DNA from: an uncultured Eubacteriales bacterium
Lineage (GTDB): Bacteria; Bacillota; Clostridia; Lachnospirales; CAG-274
Assembly: GCA_902496345.1 (NCBI GenBank)
Contig: CABVAP010000030.1
Coordinates: 1 to 20,733 of the forward strand
Direction of reading: 5' to 3'
DNA: 20,733 nucleotides
The notes beneath the pieces were generated by a model that ran no database searches, was not told where the DNA came from, and was given only the letters and a program-made list of their open reading frames with translations. The position numbers were made by a program, and so were the translations under genes. Positions 1 to 6,948 of the stretch are shown one piece after another. Within the stretch, counting starts at the first letter, position 1. Every line of letters begins with the position of its first letter.

Positions 1-12
1 TCTTGTTTTCAT
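1..12 (-). CDS. Start of a minus-strand gene running off the left edge
   Basis: Only the first four codons (Met-Lys-Thr-Arg) are inside the window, so the product cannot be named. The start is supported by a perfect AGGAGG ribosome binding site at 22-27, nine bases upstream of the ATG, and by a TATAAT box at 38-43 placed for a leader of about 20 bases. If the tRNA fragment at 458-499 marks the element boundary, this gene is probably on the chromosomal side. Confidence 0.5.
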
Positions 13-37
13 TTACAAAAACCTCCTCATAAAGAGA

Positions 38-69
38 ATTATATATCTTTATGGGTAGGTTGGGTAGGT
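38..69 (-). promoter_or_regulatory. Promoter with a tandem 9-bp repeat over the -35 region
   Basis: On the minus strand a perfect TATAAT lies at 43-38, followed by AGGAGG and the ATG at 12. No recognisable -35 hexamer lies 16-18 bases upstream. That region instead holds an exact 9-bp tandem repeat, TGGGTAGGT at 52-60 and again at 61-69 (plus-strand reading). Direct repeats replacing a -35 box are a common arrangement for activator-dependent promoters. The regulator is unknown. Confidence 0.4.
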
Positions 70-103
70 GCACTTGAGTTGACGCTTACTTAATAATAGA
101 CAA

Positions 104-118
104 TTATTGACTCAATAA
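104..118. repeat. Perfect 7-1-7 palindrome, operator-like
   Basis: TTATTGA at 104-110 is the exact inverse of TCAATAA at 112-118 around one central base. A related partial sequence (TTGAGTTGAC) lies at 74-83. It sits about 90-105 bases upstream of the leftmost start codon and could be a dimer binding site; no regulator can be assigned. Confidence 0.3.
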
Positions 119-165
119 AAATTTAATAAACTTTGATAATTCAATTTTTTATACTATTATAAAGC

Positions 166-195
166 ACATGGAGAGCGCTAAGTCGTTCTCCATGT
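166..195. repeat. 9-bp hairpin, possible weak terminator
   Basis: ACATGGAGA at 166-174 pairs perfectly with TCTCCATGT at 187-195 around a 12-base loop. On the plus strand it is followed by a discontinuous T-rich stretch (198-216); on the minus strand the following T-run is poor. No gene ends here on either strand in the window, so its role is unclear. The stretch from about 200 to 360 shows nothing else I can support. Confidence 0.3.
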
Positions 196-363
196 TAAGT
201 TTTCCTCTGTTTTTTAGACTTTACAAAAAACTTAAAACAAAATTTGATTGCTCTAAAGAAACTCAAGTTAAATTATAAAACATCTGTTTTTGCACCATAT
301 AAATATTACGAAACAATAACTAACGGCTCTATAATATTTGTAATTTCAAAATAGATATTAATT

Positions 364-382
364 TTGTCCCCAAATTGTCCCC
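364..382. repeat. Two TTGTCCCC repeats with 11-bp period
   Basis: TTGTCCCC occurs at 364-371 and again at 375-382, exactly 11 bp apart, about one helical turn. The pair lies about 75 bp to the left of the tRNA fragment at 458-499. Phased short repeats next to an attachment core resemble arm-type integrase or excisionase sites, but no recombinase gene is present to support that. On the minus strand this stretch also stays open as a short reading frame without other coding evidence. Confidence 0.35.
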
Positions 383-410
383 ATTTTGGCATCTTTTCTT
401 GGTTTCTTTA

Positions 411-447
411 AACAACAAAAACCCTCGTAAACGGCTGTCTACAAGGG
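411..447 (-). terminator. Intrinsic terminator following the tRNA 3' half
   Basis: On the minus strand CCCTTGTA (447-440) pairs with TACGAGGG (429-422), eight pairs including one G-T wobble, around a 10-base loop, followed by a T-rich tail TTTTTGTTGTT. It lies just downstream of the tRNA 3' end at 458, where the native terminator of a tRNA gene would be expected. Confidence 0.65.
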
Positions 448-457
448 CTACAAAGGA

Positions 458-499
458 TTGCGGGAGCCGGATTTGAACCGACGACCTTCGGGTTATGAG
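458..499 (-). other. 3' half of an initiator tRNA-Met gene (attachment-site remnant)
   Basis: Read on the minus strand this begins at the CT-CAT-AA anticodon loop, continues with CCCG, a variable loop, the T arm GTCGG-TTCAAAT-CCGGC, and ends in TCCCGCA plus discriminator A. The CGCAA ending and CAT anticodon match the initiator tRNA pattern. The bases upstream of 499 do not form the 5' anticodon strand, D arm or 5' acceptor, so only about tRNA positions 32-73 are present, and CCA is not encoded. A 3' tRNA half beside its own terminator is the usual scar when a mobile element integrates in a tRNA gene. An intact copy would then lie at the other end of the element, outside this window. Confidence 0.75.
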
Positions 500-616
500 T
501 ATTATCCAACCATTTTCAATTTCTTCATTTTCGTCATAGACATTAGTAAACATCAACTTAATTCAACATTTATTTTTCATCTTATCATCCATTATTTCAT
601 CAAAATTTAAATCAAT

Positions 617-646
617 AACGGAAATATAACGGAAACAAAACGGAAA
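617..646. repeat. Three AACGGAAA repeats with exact 11-bp period
   Basis: AACGGAAA occurs at 617-624, 628-635 and 639-646, each 11 bp after the last, so all copies face the same side of the helix. The linkers are AT-rich. The 11-bp period is not a multiple of three, which argues against a coding origin. The array lies about 120 bp inside the presumed element from the tRNA fragment, where arm-type recombinase, excisionase or replication-initiator sites would be expected. Confidence 0.45.
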
Positions 647-685
647 TATTTCTATCATAACTTCTATCAACTACAAACCCATAAA

Positions 686-2260
686 TTAAACTTTTTCAAT
701 AAAACAAGTATGTTCTTTTGTAGTTTTATTATAATTAATCCCAACCAAAATAATCTCTCCATTATAATCATTAAATGAATCTATATAATTTTTATTTTTA
801 ATTTGTTCAATAGCACCTTCTGCTGACAAATCCCATTTCAATTCAACAATAATCGCAGGTTTGTCAATATTATGTCTTGGTAAAAACACAACATCTGCAA
901 ACCCTTTTCCTGTTGGAAATTCTCTTATCAATGTATAATATTTTCTTGCACTATAATAAGCAATATAAATAACACAACTCAAAGAATTTTCATTATTATA
1001 ATTTAATACAGATGTTGTTTCCAAGTGAATATCAGAAATTCCTTTTGCCACAAACTCAGCATTGCCAACTATAGTTGCCTCCAAAAGTTCATCTGATTTT
1101 TCTAAAGCTTGTGCTATTTTACTCCATCCACTACCATCAATAGCATTTTTAAATTCATTAGCTATTTCCTGATTAGGTATAAAAACTTCGCTTGTATCAA
1201 CATCATACCCCAAATACCCCAAATGAACCAATAGAGTAAGAACATCATCTTTGCTTTCAAAAGACGTCATATCGTTTTGAAAAAATCTCGAATTTATTTT
1301 ACAATGACCACTTCCAAGCATCGTAATAATAGCATCTTTTAGACCATCAAAATTCATGTCAATATACATTTTTAAAGATTCATAAGTTTCCGTATTAGTC
1401 CAATAACTATCAAACTCTTCATTAAGCATTGCTTCAACAACAGATTTAGGATTATAAATAGATTTAACTTTACGAAATTTATATCCATCATACCAATTCT
1501 TTGTTTCATCAAAATCCATATTATATTTTTCACACAAAAAATAAACTTCTTTCTCTGTAAATCCAACATATTCAGCTAAAGGTCCTGGATTTACCATTGT
1601 AAATTCCCTAAAATTATTTAAAGCTGATTGTGTACCATACTTTTTAATAGGTAATATTCCTGTCAAATATGCTAACTTAACAAATCTATCAGCTTGATTT
1701 CCTTTAAACAACCCTCTCAACAATACAATATATTCATCTTGTGCCTCTATATCATATTTATCTTCTCTAAAAAGGCAATCCCATTCATCAATTATAATTA
1801 TAAATCTATTTCCTGTATTAGCATTAATTTTTGCAAGTACAAGAGGTAAATAACAATCATTTTCGTTTACACAATTAGGATATTCTTTACGAAGTTCTGC
1901 TATAACTTCTTTTTGAAATAATAAAATTGCATCTTTCCCATTATTTGCATTACTTCTAAACCATTGAATATCAAGATGTAAAACAGGATATTTATTCAAA
2001 TGATTATCAAAATTTTTATCTTCTGAAATTTTTAAATTTTTAAACAATTCATATGAATCACAAGACTTATCATAGTAAGCCATAATCATTTTAGCCGTCA
2101 TTGACTTACCAAAACGTCTTGGTCTGCTTACACAAATATACTTTTGTTCTGAATCAAGAACTTTATTTGTATATTTAATCAAATTAGTTTTATCAACATA
2201 TATTTCTGAATTCAGACTCATCTGAAACATATCATTTCCCGGATTAAGATAAAGCCCCAT
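686..2260 (-). CDS. AAA ATPase / PD-(D/E)XK nuclease-like protein (DUF1703 type)
   Basis: This 524-residue protein has the layout of the AAA-ATPase-like (PF09820) plus PD-(D/E)XK (PF08011) family that is abundant in anaerobes. The P-loop is RPRRFGKSM at residues 46-54 and Walker B is IIIIDEWD at 154-161. The C-terminal nuclease-like core shows GFADVVF with Asp at about 456 and the ELK triad part at 473-475. The cellular role of the family is not established; an association with mobile elements or defence is inference. I chose the ATG at 2260 rather than an upstream in-frame Met because GGTGGTGAAAAA directly precedes it and the family begins with an MGxYLNPGN-like sequence. The gene has its own likely promoter at 2343-2371. 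Confidence 0.85.
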   Translation of the reverse strand: MGLYLNPGNDMFQMSLNSEIYVDKTNLIKYTNKVLDSEQKYICVSRPRRFGKSMTAKMIMAYYDKSCDSYELFKNLKISEDKNFDNHLNKYPVLHLDIQWFRSNANNGKDAILLFQKEVIAELRKEYPNCVNENDCYLPLVLAKINANTGNRFIIIIDEWDCLFREDKYDIEAQDEYIVLLRGLFKGNQADRFVKLAYLTGILPIKKYGTQSALNNFREFTMVNPGPLAEYVGFTEKEVYFLCEKYNMDFDETKNWYDGYKFRKVKSIYNPKSVVEAMLNEEFDSYWTNTETYESLKMYIDMNFDGLKDAIITMLGSGHCKINSRFFQNDMTSFESKDDVLTLLVHLGYLGYDVDTSEVFIPNQEIANEFKNAIDGSGWSKIAQALEKSDELLEATIVGNAEFVAKGISDIHLETTSVLNYNNENSLSCVIYIAYYSARKYYTLIREFPTGKGFADVVFLPRHNIDKPAIIVELKWDLSAEGAIEQIKNKNYIDSFNDYNGEIILVGINYNKTTKEHTCFIEKV

Positions 2261-2342
2261 TTTTTCACCACCTAAACCAACAAAAAATATTTTATATAAA
2301 AATAAAAACAACTAAATTTATAATACAGCCACCAATAATATA

Positions 2343-2371
2343 ATTATAATCTATTACACAATTCAATGCAA
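2343..2371 (-). promoter_or_regulatory. Promoter for the AAA ATPase/nuclease-like gene
   Basis: On the minus strand TTGCAT (2371-2366) is followed after exactly 17 bases by TATAAT (2348-2343). It gives a leader of about 75 bases before the ATG at 2260. It lies downstream of the main operon terminator, so the gene is probably transcribed on its own. Confidence 0.45.
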
Positions 2372-2477
2372 ATTTTAAATAACTTCTTAAATAAAAAATT
2401 GTATATTTATACTTTTCTCTAAAAACAACTCTATCAATATCAAATACCACATTTTCATTATATTTTGTCTTAAAAAA

Positions 2478-2516
2478 TCAAAGGAAATACCGCACCTTAC
2501 CAAATTTTCTTGCCAT
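2478..2516 (-). pseudogene. Truncated possible RloB-like gene start
   Basis: A 12-codon frame, MARKFGKVRYFL then stop, begins 12 bases after the stop of the ATPase remnant. RloB-family proteins usually follow AAA15-type ATPases and begin with a basic MxRK-like segment before a core segment that is missing here. Another open minus-strand frame after it (about 2310-2465) contains NENVVFDIDRVVF, which I cannot assign. The call rests mainly on position and is tentative. Confidence 0.25.
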
Positions 2517-2528
2517 AAGCTACACATC

Positions 2529-2745
2529 CTATAAAATAGGTATTGCTCCATATTTTCCAAGTATATAAGCCTTATAAATATTTTCATCTTTTCTCGGTGA
2601 ATAATCTACAAGAGAATATAATTCTGATACTCCATTATCTCTGCCTTTATCAACAAAATAAATTTGATCTCTATCAAATCATAATTCTTTACATTTTTTG
2701 AATTTTCAGTAACATTTGATTAACATAATTTACCTCAATTTATAA
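2529..2745 (-). pseudogene. C-terminal remnant of an AAA15/AAA_21-type ATPase
   Basis: From 2675 to the TAG at 2529 one frame reads DRDQIYFVDK, SELYSLVDYSPRKDENIYKAY and ends KYGAIPIL. This resembles the end of AAA15 (COG1106, PF13304) ATPases, with an RRDQIWF-like segment followed by an LYSL segment and a GRYGAxPF-like C-terminus (recalled from the family, not searched). Upstream, the similarity continues only with a frame change and stops (NYVNQMLLKIQKM at about 2730-2690). No Walker motifs remain. It looks like a relic of an OLD/RloA-like defence ATPase gene left between the AAA/nuclease-like gene and the main operon. Confidence 0.5.
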
Positions 2746-2753
2746 TATTATAT

Positions 2754-2798
2754 AAAACGAATACAAACAATATAATTATTTTAGTAATACTTGTATTC
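2754..2798 (-). terminator. Probable terminator of the main operon
   Basis: On the minus strand GAATACAA (2798-2791) pairs with TTGTATTC (2766-2759), eight pairs around a loop of 24 bases, followed by GTTTTAT. The left arm overlaps the TGA stop codon at 2799-2797. The stem is AT-rich and the loop long, so it may be weak, but it is the only such structure at the end of the operon. Confidence 0.4.
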
Positions 2799-3189
2799 AT
2801 TTTAAATATTTCTCTTTCCAAGTTTTCTTATAATCATAAGCCCCTTCTGACAAATCAGAATAATCATATTCTTCAAAAAATTTTCCATTTGACTCTAATA
2901 TAAATGTATAGTTTGTCCAAACATCTTTCCCTTTTTCTTTAAGCTTAATCCATTCAGACTTTAAAATTTTATTAATTTCATAAAAAACATCATCAATATC
3001 ATCTTCTTCAATTTCATATTCATCTACTAAATTATAACATTGTATAGGTTGGGCATTTCCTTTTATAAAGCAATAAAAAACTGTTTCATAACTATTTTCT
3101 TCAATTTCGGAATATAAGCAAACTTTTTCCCAATTTTGAGGCAAAATAGATTGAAGTTTTTTTGCAATCATCTCAAAATTTTTTTGCAT
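2797..3189 (-). CDS. YezG/DUF600-family immunity protein
   Basis: The 130-residue acidic protein has the YezG/DUF600 (PF04634) pattern: an amphipathic N-terminal helix, WEKVCLYSEI at about 20-29, YETVFYCF, an acidic middle segment, then SEWIKLKEKGKDVW, the FILESNGKF segment and an EYDYSDL motif. In Bacillus subtilis YezG is the immunity partner of the YeeF DNase toxin (established). Here it follows an EndoNS_2-type nuclease gene by 17 bp, so it very likely neutralises that nuclease by direct binding in the cytoplasm (inference). The ATG has a strong AAGGAGG site. It is the last gene of the operon. Confidence 0.85.
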   Translation of the reverse strand: MQKNFEMIAKKLQSILPQNWEKVCLYSEIEENSYETVFYCFIKGNAQPIQCYNLVDEYEIEEDDIDDVFYEINKILKSEWIKLKEKGKDVWTNYTFILESNGKFFEEYDYSDLSEGAYDYKKTWKEKYLK

Positions 3190-3206
3190 TTTAAATAGCC
3201 TCCTTT

Positions 3207-3848
3207 TTAATTATTATCAAATACTTTTTTAGTTTTTTCATTATCAATTTTATATATAACTGTTATTCTTGAAGGTCTTTGAGAATCCCCCTCATATTTA
3301 ACTTTAATTTCTGTATCAACTGTACATCCGTCTTCCAAAGCCTTTTTCATGTCCATCTCCATTTTTTTATAAGGACCTTGATTTAATTCGCCTTTCATAG
3401 CAACTAAATTATCAAGTTTCCCAGATCCCCCAAATTGCCTTGCTATCAAATGACCGCCTTGGTCTTCAGGTTGTCTATCAATTCCACCTGCTTTTCTTTG
3501 TGCATACTCATTTCTTTCACCATCTTCTAATCTTAAAGTTCCTTCAACATTTTTTATTCTACCTAATTTGTCAGTAGAATATTGATACCCCTCTGATTCA
3601 TATTTTATATTAGGAAGTAATTCTCCATTTTCGTTGTAAGGAAAATTAATATTTTCAGAAACAATATCTGTCTTTTTAAAAAACTTAGGAAATTGAGATT
3701 TTTCAGACATTTTACCTTCATTAATATCATCGTATTTACTATTTAAAGAATCCAAATTCTTTTGTTTAAAAAACTCAGGAAAATTAGAATTATGATTAAC
3801 GCTTATTTCTTTTGTTTCAATTGATTTTTTCAAAATATGACCAATCAT
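3207..3848 (-). CDS. DNA/RNA non-specific endonuclease toxin, NucA/NS_2 type, without a recognised delivery domain
   Basis: The 213-residue protein carries a C-terminal Endonuclease_NS_2 domain (PF13930, as in YeeF-type toxins) at about residues 86-205: GYQYSTDKLGRIKNVEG, the catalytic block DQGGHLIARQFGG with the candidate general-base His at 133, LDNLVAM with Asn at 147, and ELNQGPYKKMEM. The N-terminal 85 residues are Asn/Lys-rich with two similar motifs, NFPEFFKQ (22-29) and QFPKFFKK (52-59). There is no signal peptide, LXG domain or transmembrane segment. I chose the ATG at 3848 because AAGGAGA precedes it and it overlaps the stop of the HerA-type gene in an ATGA, implying translational coupling. 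The immunity gene follows 17 bp downstream. Confidence 0.85.
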   Translation of the reverse strand: MIGHILKKSIETKEISVNHNSNFPEFFKQKNLDSLNSKYDDINEGKMSEKSQFPKFFKKTDIVSENINFPYNENGELLPNIKYESEGYQYSTDKLGRIKNVEGTLRLEDGERNEYAQRKAGGIDRQPEDQGGHLIARQFGGSGKLDNLVAMKGELNQGPYKKMEMDMKKALEDGCTVDTEIKVKYEGDSQRPSRITVIYKIDNEKTKKVFDNN

Positions 3849-6800
3849 AAAATTCTCCTTTCCATATATTCCATCCACATATTATAATTTTCAACATCAT
3901 TTGATATTTCATTACTTTTATATTTTATAATACACTCTAATATGTTTTCGATACATTTATCAGATAAATTAGCATTTTCAATATCTAAATTTTTTATAAG
4001 TAATCTATTCCAATCATCTATATTTTCAGCATCTTTACTTTTTTCAAAAATATCATCAACATTAAAACATCTACTTACTAATTTATATATGTCATTAATT
4101 CTTTTAGGCTTGTCTCCATCTAAAAAAGCTAATAAATCTACTTTTAAATTAGTTGCAATATTTGAATTAATTAAATTCTTTTTCAAATTTTCAACATCTG
4201 TTTTTATTTCTTCATTTGATAAATCTGAAAGCAAACATTGAATAACTTGTATTTTTAAATCCTTATTACAACAATTAATATTTTCATCAATTTTTTTATA
4301 TTCAATCAAATCTCTTTTCTCATAATCAACTTTACATAACACTGATTCAAACCAATTATTTTGATAAACTGCAGCAACACCTGTTTCAAGCTTAGAAAGT
4401 TCATTAATTTGATCATTATTTAATCCAATAGCTTTTCCAACCAATTCTCTGTCCGATAAATCTGGTAATCTCATAATAATTTTTGTATTAGTATTTCTAA
4501 TAACAGACATATCCAAAAGCCCTGGAGATTGATCAGCAATAATAAAACCTTCTCCATAAGTTCGAATTTCAGCAATAACATTAGAAATCATTTCAACAGA
4601 CTTACCAAGTAAGTTACTACTGTCACTATTTTGTTCAAAAGAAGTTTTTCGTAATAAATTATGAGCTTCTTCTAAAATTGTAATATGTTTCAAAGGCAGA
4701 TTCATACCACCTTGATTCATTCTATATTCTTGCAATTTCATAACAATAATTCCCATAATCATAGCTTTTGTTTCAATAGAACCAACTCTACTTAAATCAA
4801 TAATTGTATTTTCATCAAATAAAACAGAATTATTAATTTCATTACTTGAAAAAATCTGACCATTTATACCATTAGTCAAAGATTTTACTCTTGTTAATAA
4901 AGCTCCTGAATAATTATCTTTAACTTCTTGAGAAAAAGCACTTTTTTTAATAATATCATTAAGCGATAAAAGCAAATCATTAAAATTAGGAAATAAATTA
5001 TTATTAAATTTATTTTCTGATAAACTTAAATCCCAACCAATAGATTTATAAGCATTTTCAATAGCTTCTTTTAAAACTGCAGGCATAGCAGCATACATAG
5101 GCCAACAAACATTAAAAATTTCAATCAATCTATCAATATGTTCTAATATATGTATATCTTCAGGAAACTTAAAAGGATTTATTCTTAATAAATCAGTTTT
5201 ATTCGGATTAGTTCCAAAAACATTAACATCTTTTCTTCTTCCAAAAATATTTTTATATTCCCCTTTAGCAGGTTCAATAACTAAAAACTTCTTTCCTTTT
5301 TTCTGTAATTCATCTAATATTTTATAAATAGTGTTAGATTTTCCAGAACCAGTAGAACCAGTAATAAAAGCATGAGAGGCTAAACTTTCAATATCCAAAG
5401 TAATTTTAGAATTTTCATTTTTGCCCATATGATATAAATTACCAAGTTCAATAGAAGAATTTTCGCTTAATTCAATAATATTTCGTCCAAAAGACGCCAT
5501 ATCAATAACAGATAATCCCAAAATAGACTTTTTAGGCAAGCCAACTTGAATTGCAACCTCTTCACCATTCATAATAGAAGCCGGCGAAACAAAAAGTTTT
5601 TCACTATTAGGTAAATCTTTTTGTTTTGCATCATAAAATTTAGGATGTTCAAAACATTTCAAATATTTTAATAATTCTTCAACAGAATCCTTATTATACC
5701 ATTCGTTAATATAAGAGCCTTGCAAAAAAGAATTTTCACCTTTCATTAAAGCATTATAGTTGCTTGCAACACTCAAAGTTGATTCTTCTTTTATTACATA
5801 TGCTGCACATTCAAAAGCTCCAAAGTTTTCACAATTTTCAAGTCTTTCAATATTTTTATCAATTTTATCTAAAAGACTTTTAACCATTCTATTCTCATAG
5901 TTAATTTGAAAAGATTTTCCAGATGATGCAGAAATAGAAGATGTATTCCCTCTTGTAGAAGTTTGATTATAACTTTCAGTATAACTATTAGTAGTTCCAT
6001 AACCCTTTGTTTCACTATAATTGCGACCTTTTGAATAGTTATAATTTACACCTGCAACAATAATACTTAAATTTCCACCAATAGAATGATTTTTGCTTTG
6101 TCCAACAGTATGGCTTTGATTTTGAGTCATGGCAATCCCCTTAGCCATACCTTTAGCAAACCCAACGCTTTCCATAGTTGATAAACTTGAAGTTTCGTTT
6201 TCATTTATTGTAATTGAATTTTTTAAAAATTTAGATAATTCAGAATGCATTATTTCATAGCCTCTTTTAATATTTTCAATTTGGCTATTTACCATAGGGT
6301 CAGCAATAAAAATTATAGAATATTTTTGTCCTTTCAAAGAATCAACTAAATTTTCAATACCTTGAACATAATTTGTAACATTTTTTTCATCTTTACTGCG
6401 TAAAGTTGCAATTCCTGAAATTGAAGAAATTTTAATATCTTTGTTTTCTTTTTCAAATATTGTATCTAACAATTTTTTATATTCATCATTTTCCACAGCA
6501 TTCAATTCTGACCCAATAAAATTCCCCTCAATAGCACCTTTAAAAGAAAGATTTATTGAGTCTCTTCTTCTCTCATCGCCATCTCCAGCAGCATTTTTAC
6601 AAATAATCCCTAAATAATATTCAACTAAATCCCCATCACTTTTAATAATAGTTGCAATAGTCCCCCCAATACCAGAGGCAACATTAATAACCGTTTTCAT
6701 TTTATCAATGAAATTTTCTTCTTTATTATTAACAATTTTTGTAACTTTATAAAATTTTCCACATTGTAACACATCAATATCAGTATCTAATGAATCAGTT

Positions 6801-6928
6801 TTTTTAATGTCATACCTTTCCAACTTGCCCAAATAATTTTTAGTTATAATATTAGTAGCATCATCTAAAACCTTTTCAAGCTGAATATCCATATTTTTTT
6901 GATTTTCAGAAATTGTCAAATTACCCAT
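3845..6928 (-). CDS. HerA/DUF87-family ATPase with a long N-terminal extension
   Basis: This 1027-residue protein has a FtsK/HerA-type motor core: Walker A GSTGSGKSN at 524-532, the EPAKGEY segment at 552-558, Walker B ITILEEAH at 749-756 and a GEGFIIADQSP segment at about 792-802. It lacks an obvious membrane anchor. The first 500 residues are unlike canonical HerA: a Ser/Thr/Asn/Gly-rich stretch (about 262-340) with many NYS/TSS/SxS repeats precedes a helical segment. The last 150 residues are helical and unassigned. HerA-type ATPases form hexameric rings that move DNA and pair with nucleases in DNA repair and defence (established); this one is coupled by ATGA to a nuclease gene. A VirB4-like export motor is an alternative reading. 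The start has GGGAGG upstream and lies 20 bp after the third dynamin gene. Confidence 0.8.
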   Translation of the reverse strand: MGNLTISENQKNMDIQLEKVLDDATNIITKNYLGKLERYDIKKTDSLDTDIDVLQCGKFYKVTKIVNNKEENFIDKMKTVINVASGIGGTIATIIKSDGDLVEYYLGIICKNAAGDGDERRRDSINLSFKGAIEGNFIGSELNAVENDEYKKLLDTIFEKENKDIKISSISGIATLRSKDEKNVTNYVQGIENLVDSLKGQKYSIIFIADPMVNSQIENIKRGYEIMHSELSKFLKNSITINENETSSLSTMESVGFAKGMAKGIAMTQNQSHTVGQSKNHSIGGNLSIIVAGVNYNYSKGRNYSETKGYGTTNSYTESYNQTSTRGNTSSISASSGKSFQINYENRMVKSLLDKIDKNIERLENCENFGAFECAAYVIKEESTLSVASNYNALMKGENSFLQGSYINEWYNKDSVEELLKYLKCFEHPKFYDAKQKDLPNSEKLFVSPASIMNGEEVAIQVGLPKKSILGLSVIDMASFGRNIIELSENSSIELGNLYHMGKNENSKITLDIESLASHAFITGSTGSGKSNTIYKILDELQKKGKKFLVIEPAKGEYKNIFGRRKDVNVFGTNPNKTDLLRINPFKFPEDIHILEHIDRLIEIFNVCWPMYAAMPAVLKEAIENAYKSIGWDLSLSENKFNNNLFPNFNDLLLSLNDIIKKSAFSQEVKDNYSGALLTRVKSLTNGINGQIFSSNEINNSVLFDENTIIDLSRVGSIETKAMIMGIIVMKLQEYRMNQGGMNLPLKHITILEEAHNLLRKTSFEQNSDSSNLLGKSVEMISNVIAEIRTYGEGFIIADQSPGLLDMSVIRNTNTKIIMRLPDLSDRELVGKAIGLNNDQINELSKLETGVAAVYQNNWFESVLCKVDYEKRDLIEYKKIDENINCCNKDLKIQVIQCLLSDLSNEEIKTDVENLKKNLINSNIATNLKVDLLAFLDGDKPKRINDIYKLVSRCFNVDDIFEKSKDAENIDDWNRLLIKNLDIENANLSDKCIENILECIIKYKSNEISNDVENYNMWMEYMERRIL

Positions 6929-6948
6929 AATAAAACCTCCCTTGCAAT

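Noticed and set aside
329..556. Minus-strand 75-codon frame containing the tRNA fragment
   Set aside because: It reads through the tRNA sequence (LITRRSSVQIRLPQ is translated tRNA) and the terminator hairpin, has no convincing ribosome binding site, and is best explained as a non-coding open frame.
364..646. CRISPR array
   Set aside because: The repeats are only 8 bp long with 3-bp linkers; there are no spacers and no cas genes.
3207..3848. Classical LXG/T7SS-secreted toxin
   Set aside because: No LXG domain, WXG partner, signal peptide or secretion gene is visible in the window; only the nuclease and immunity domains match that class.
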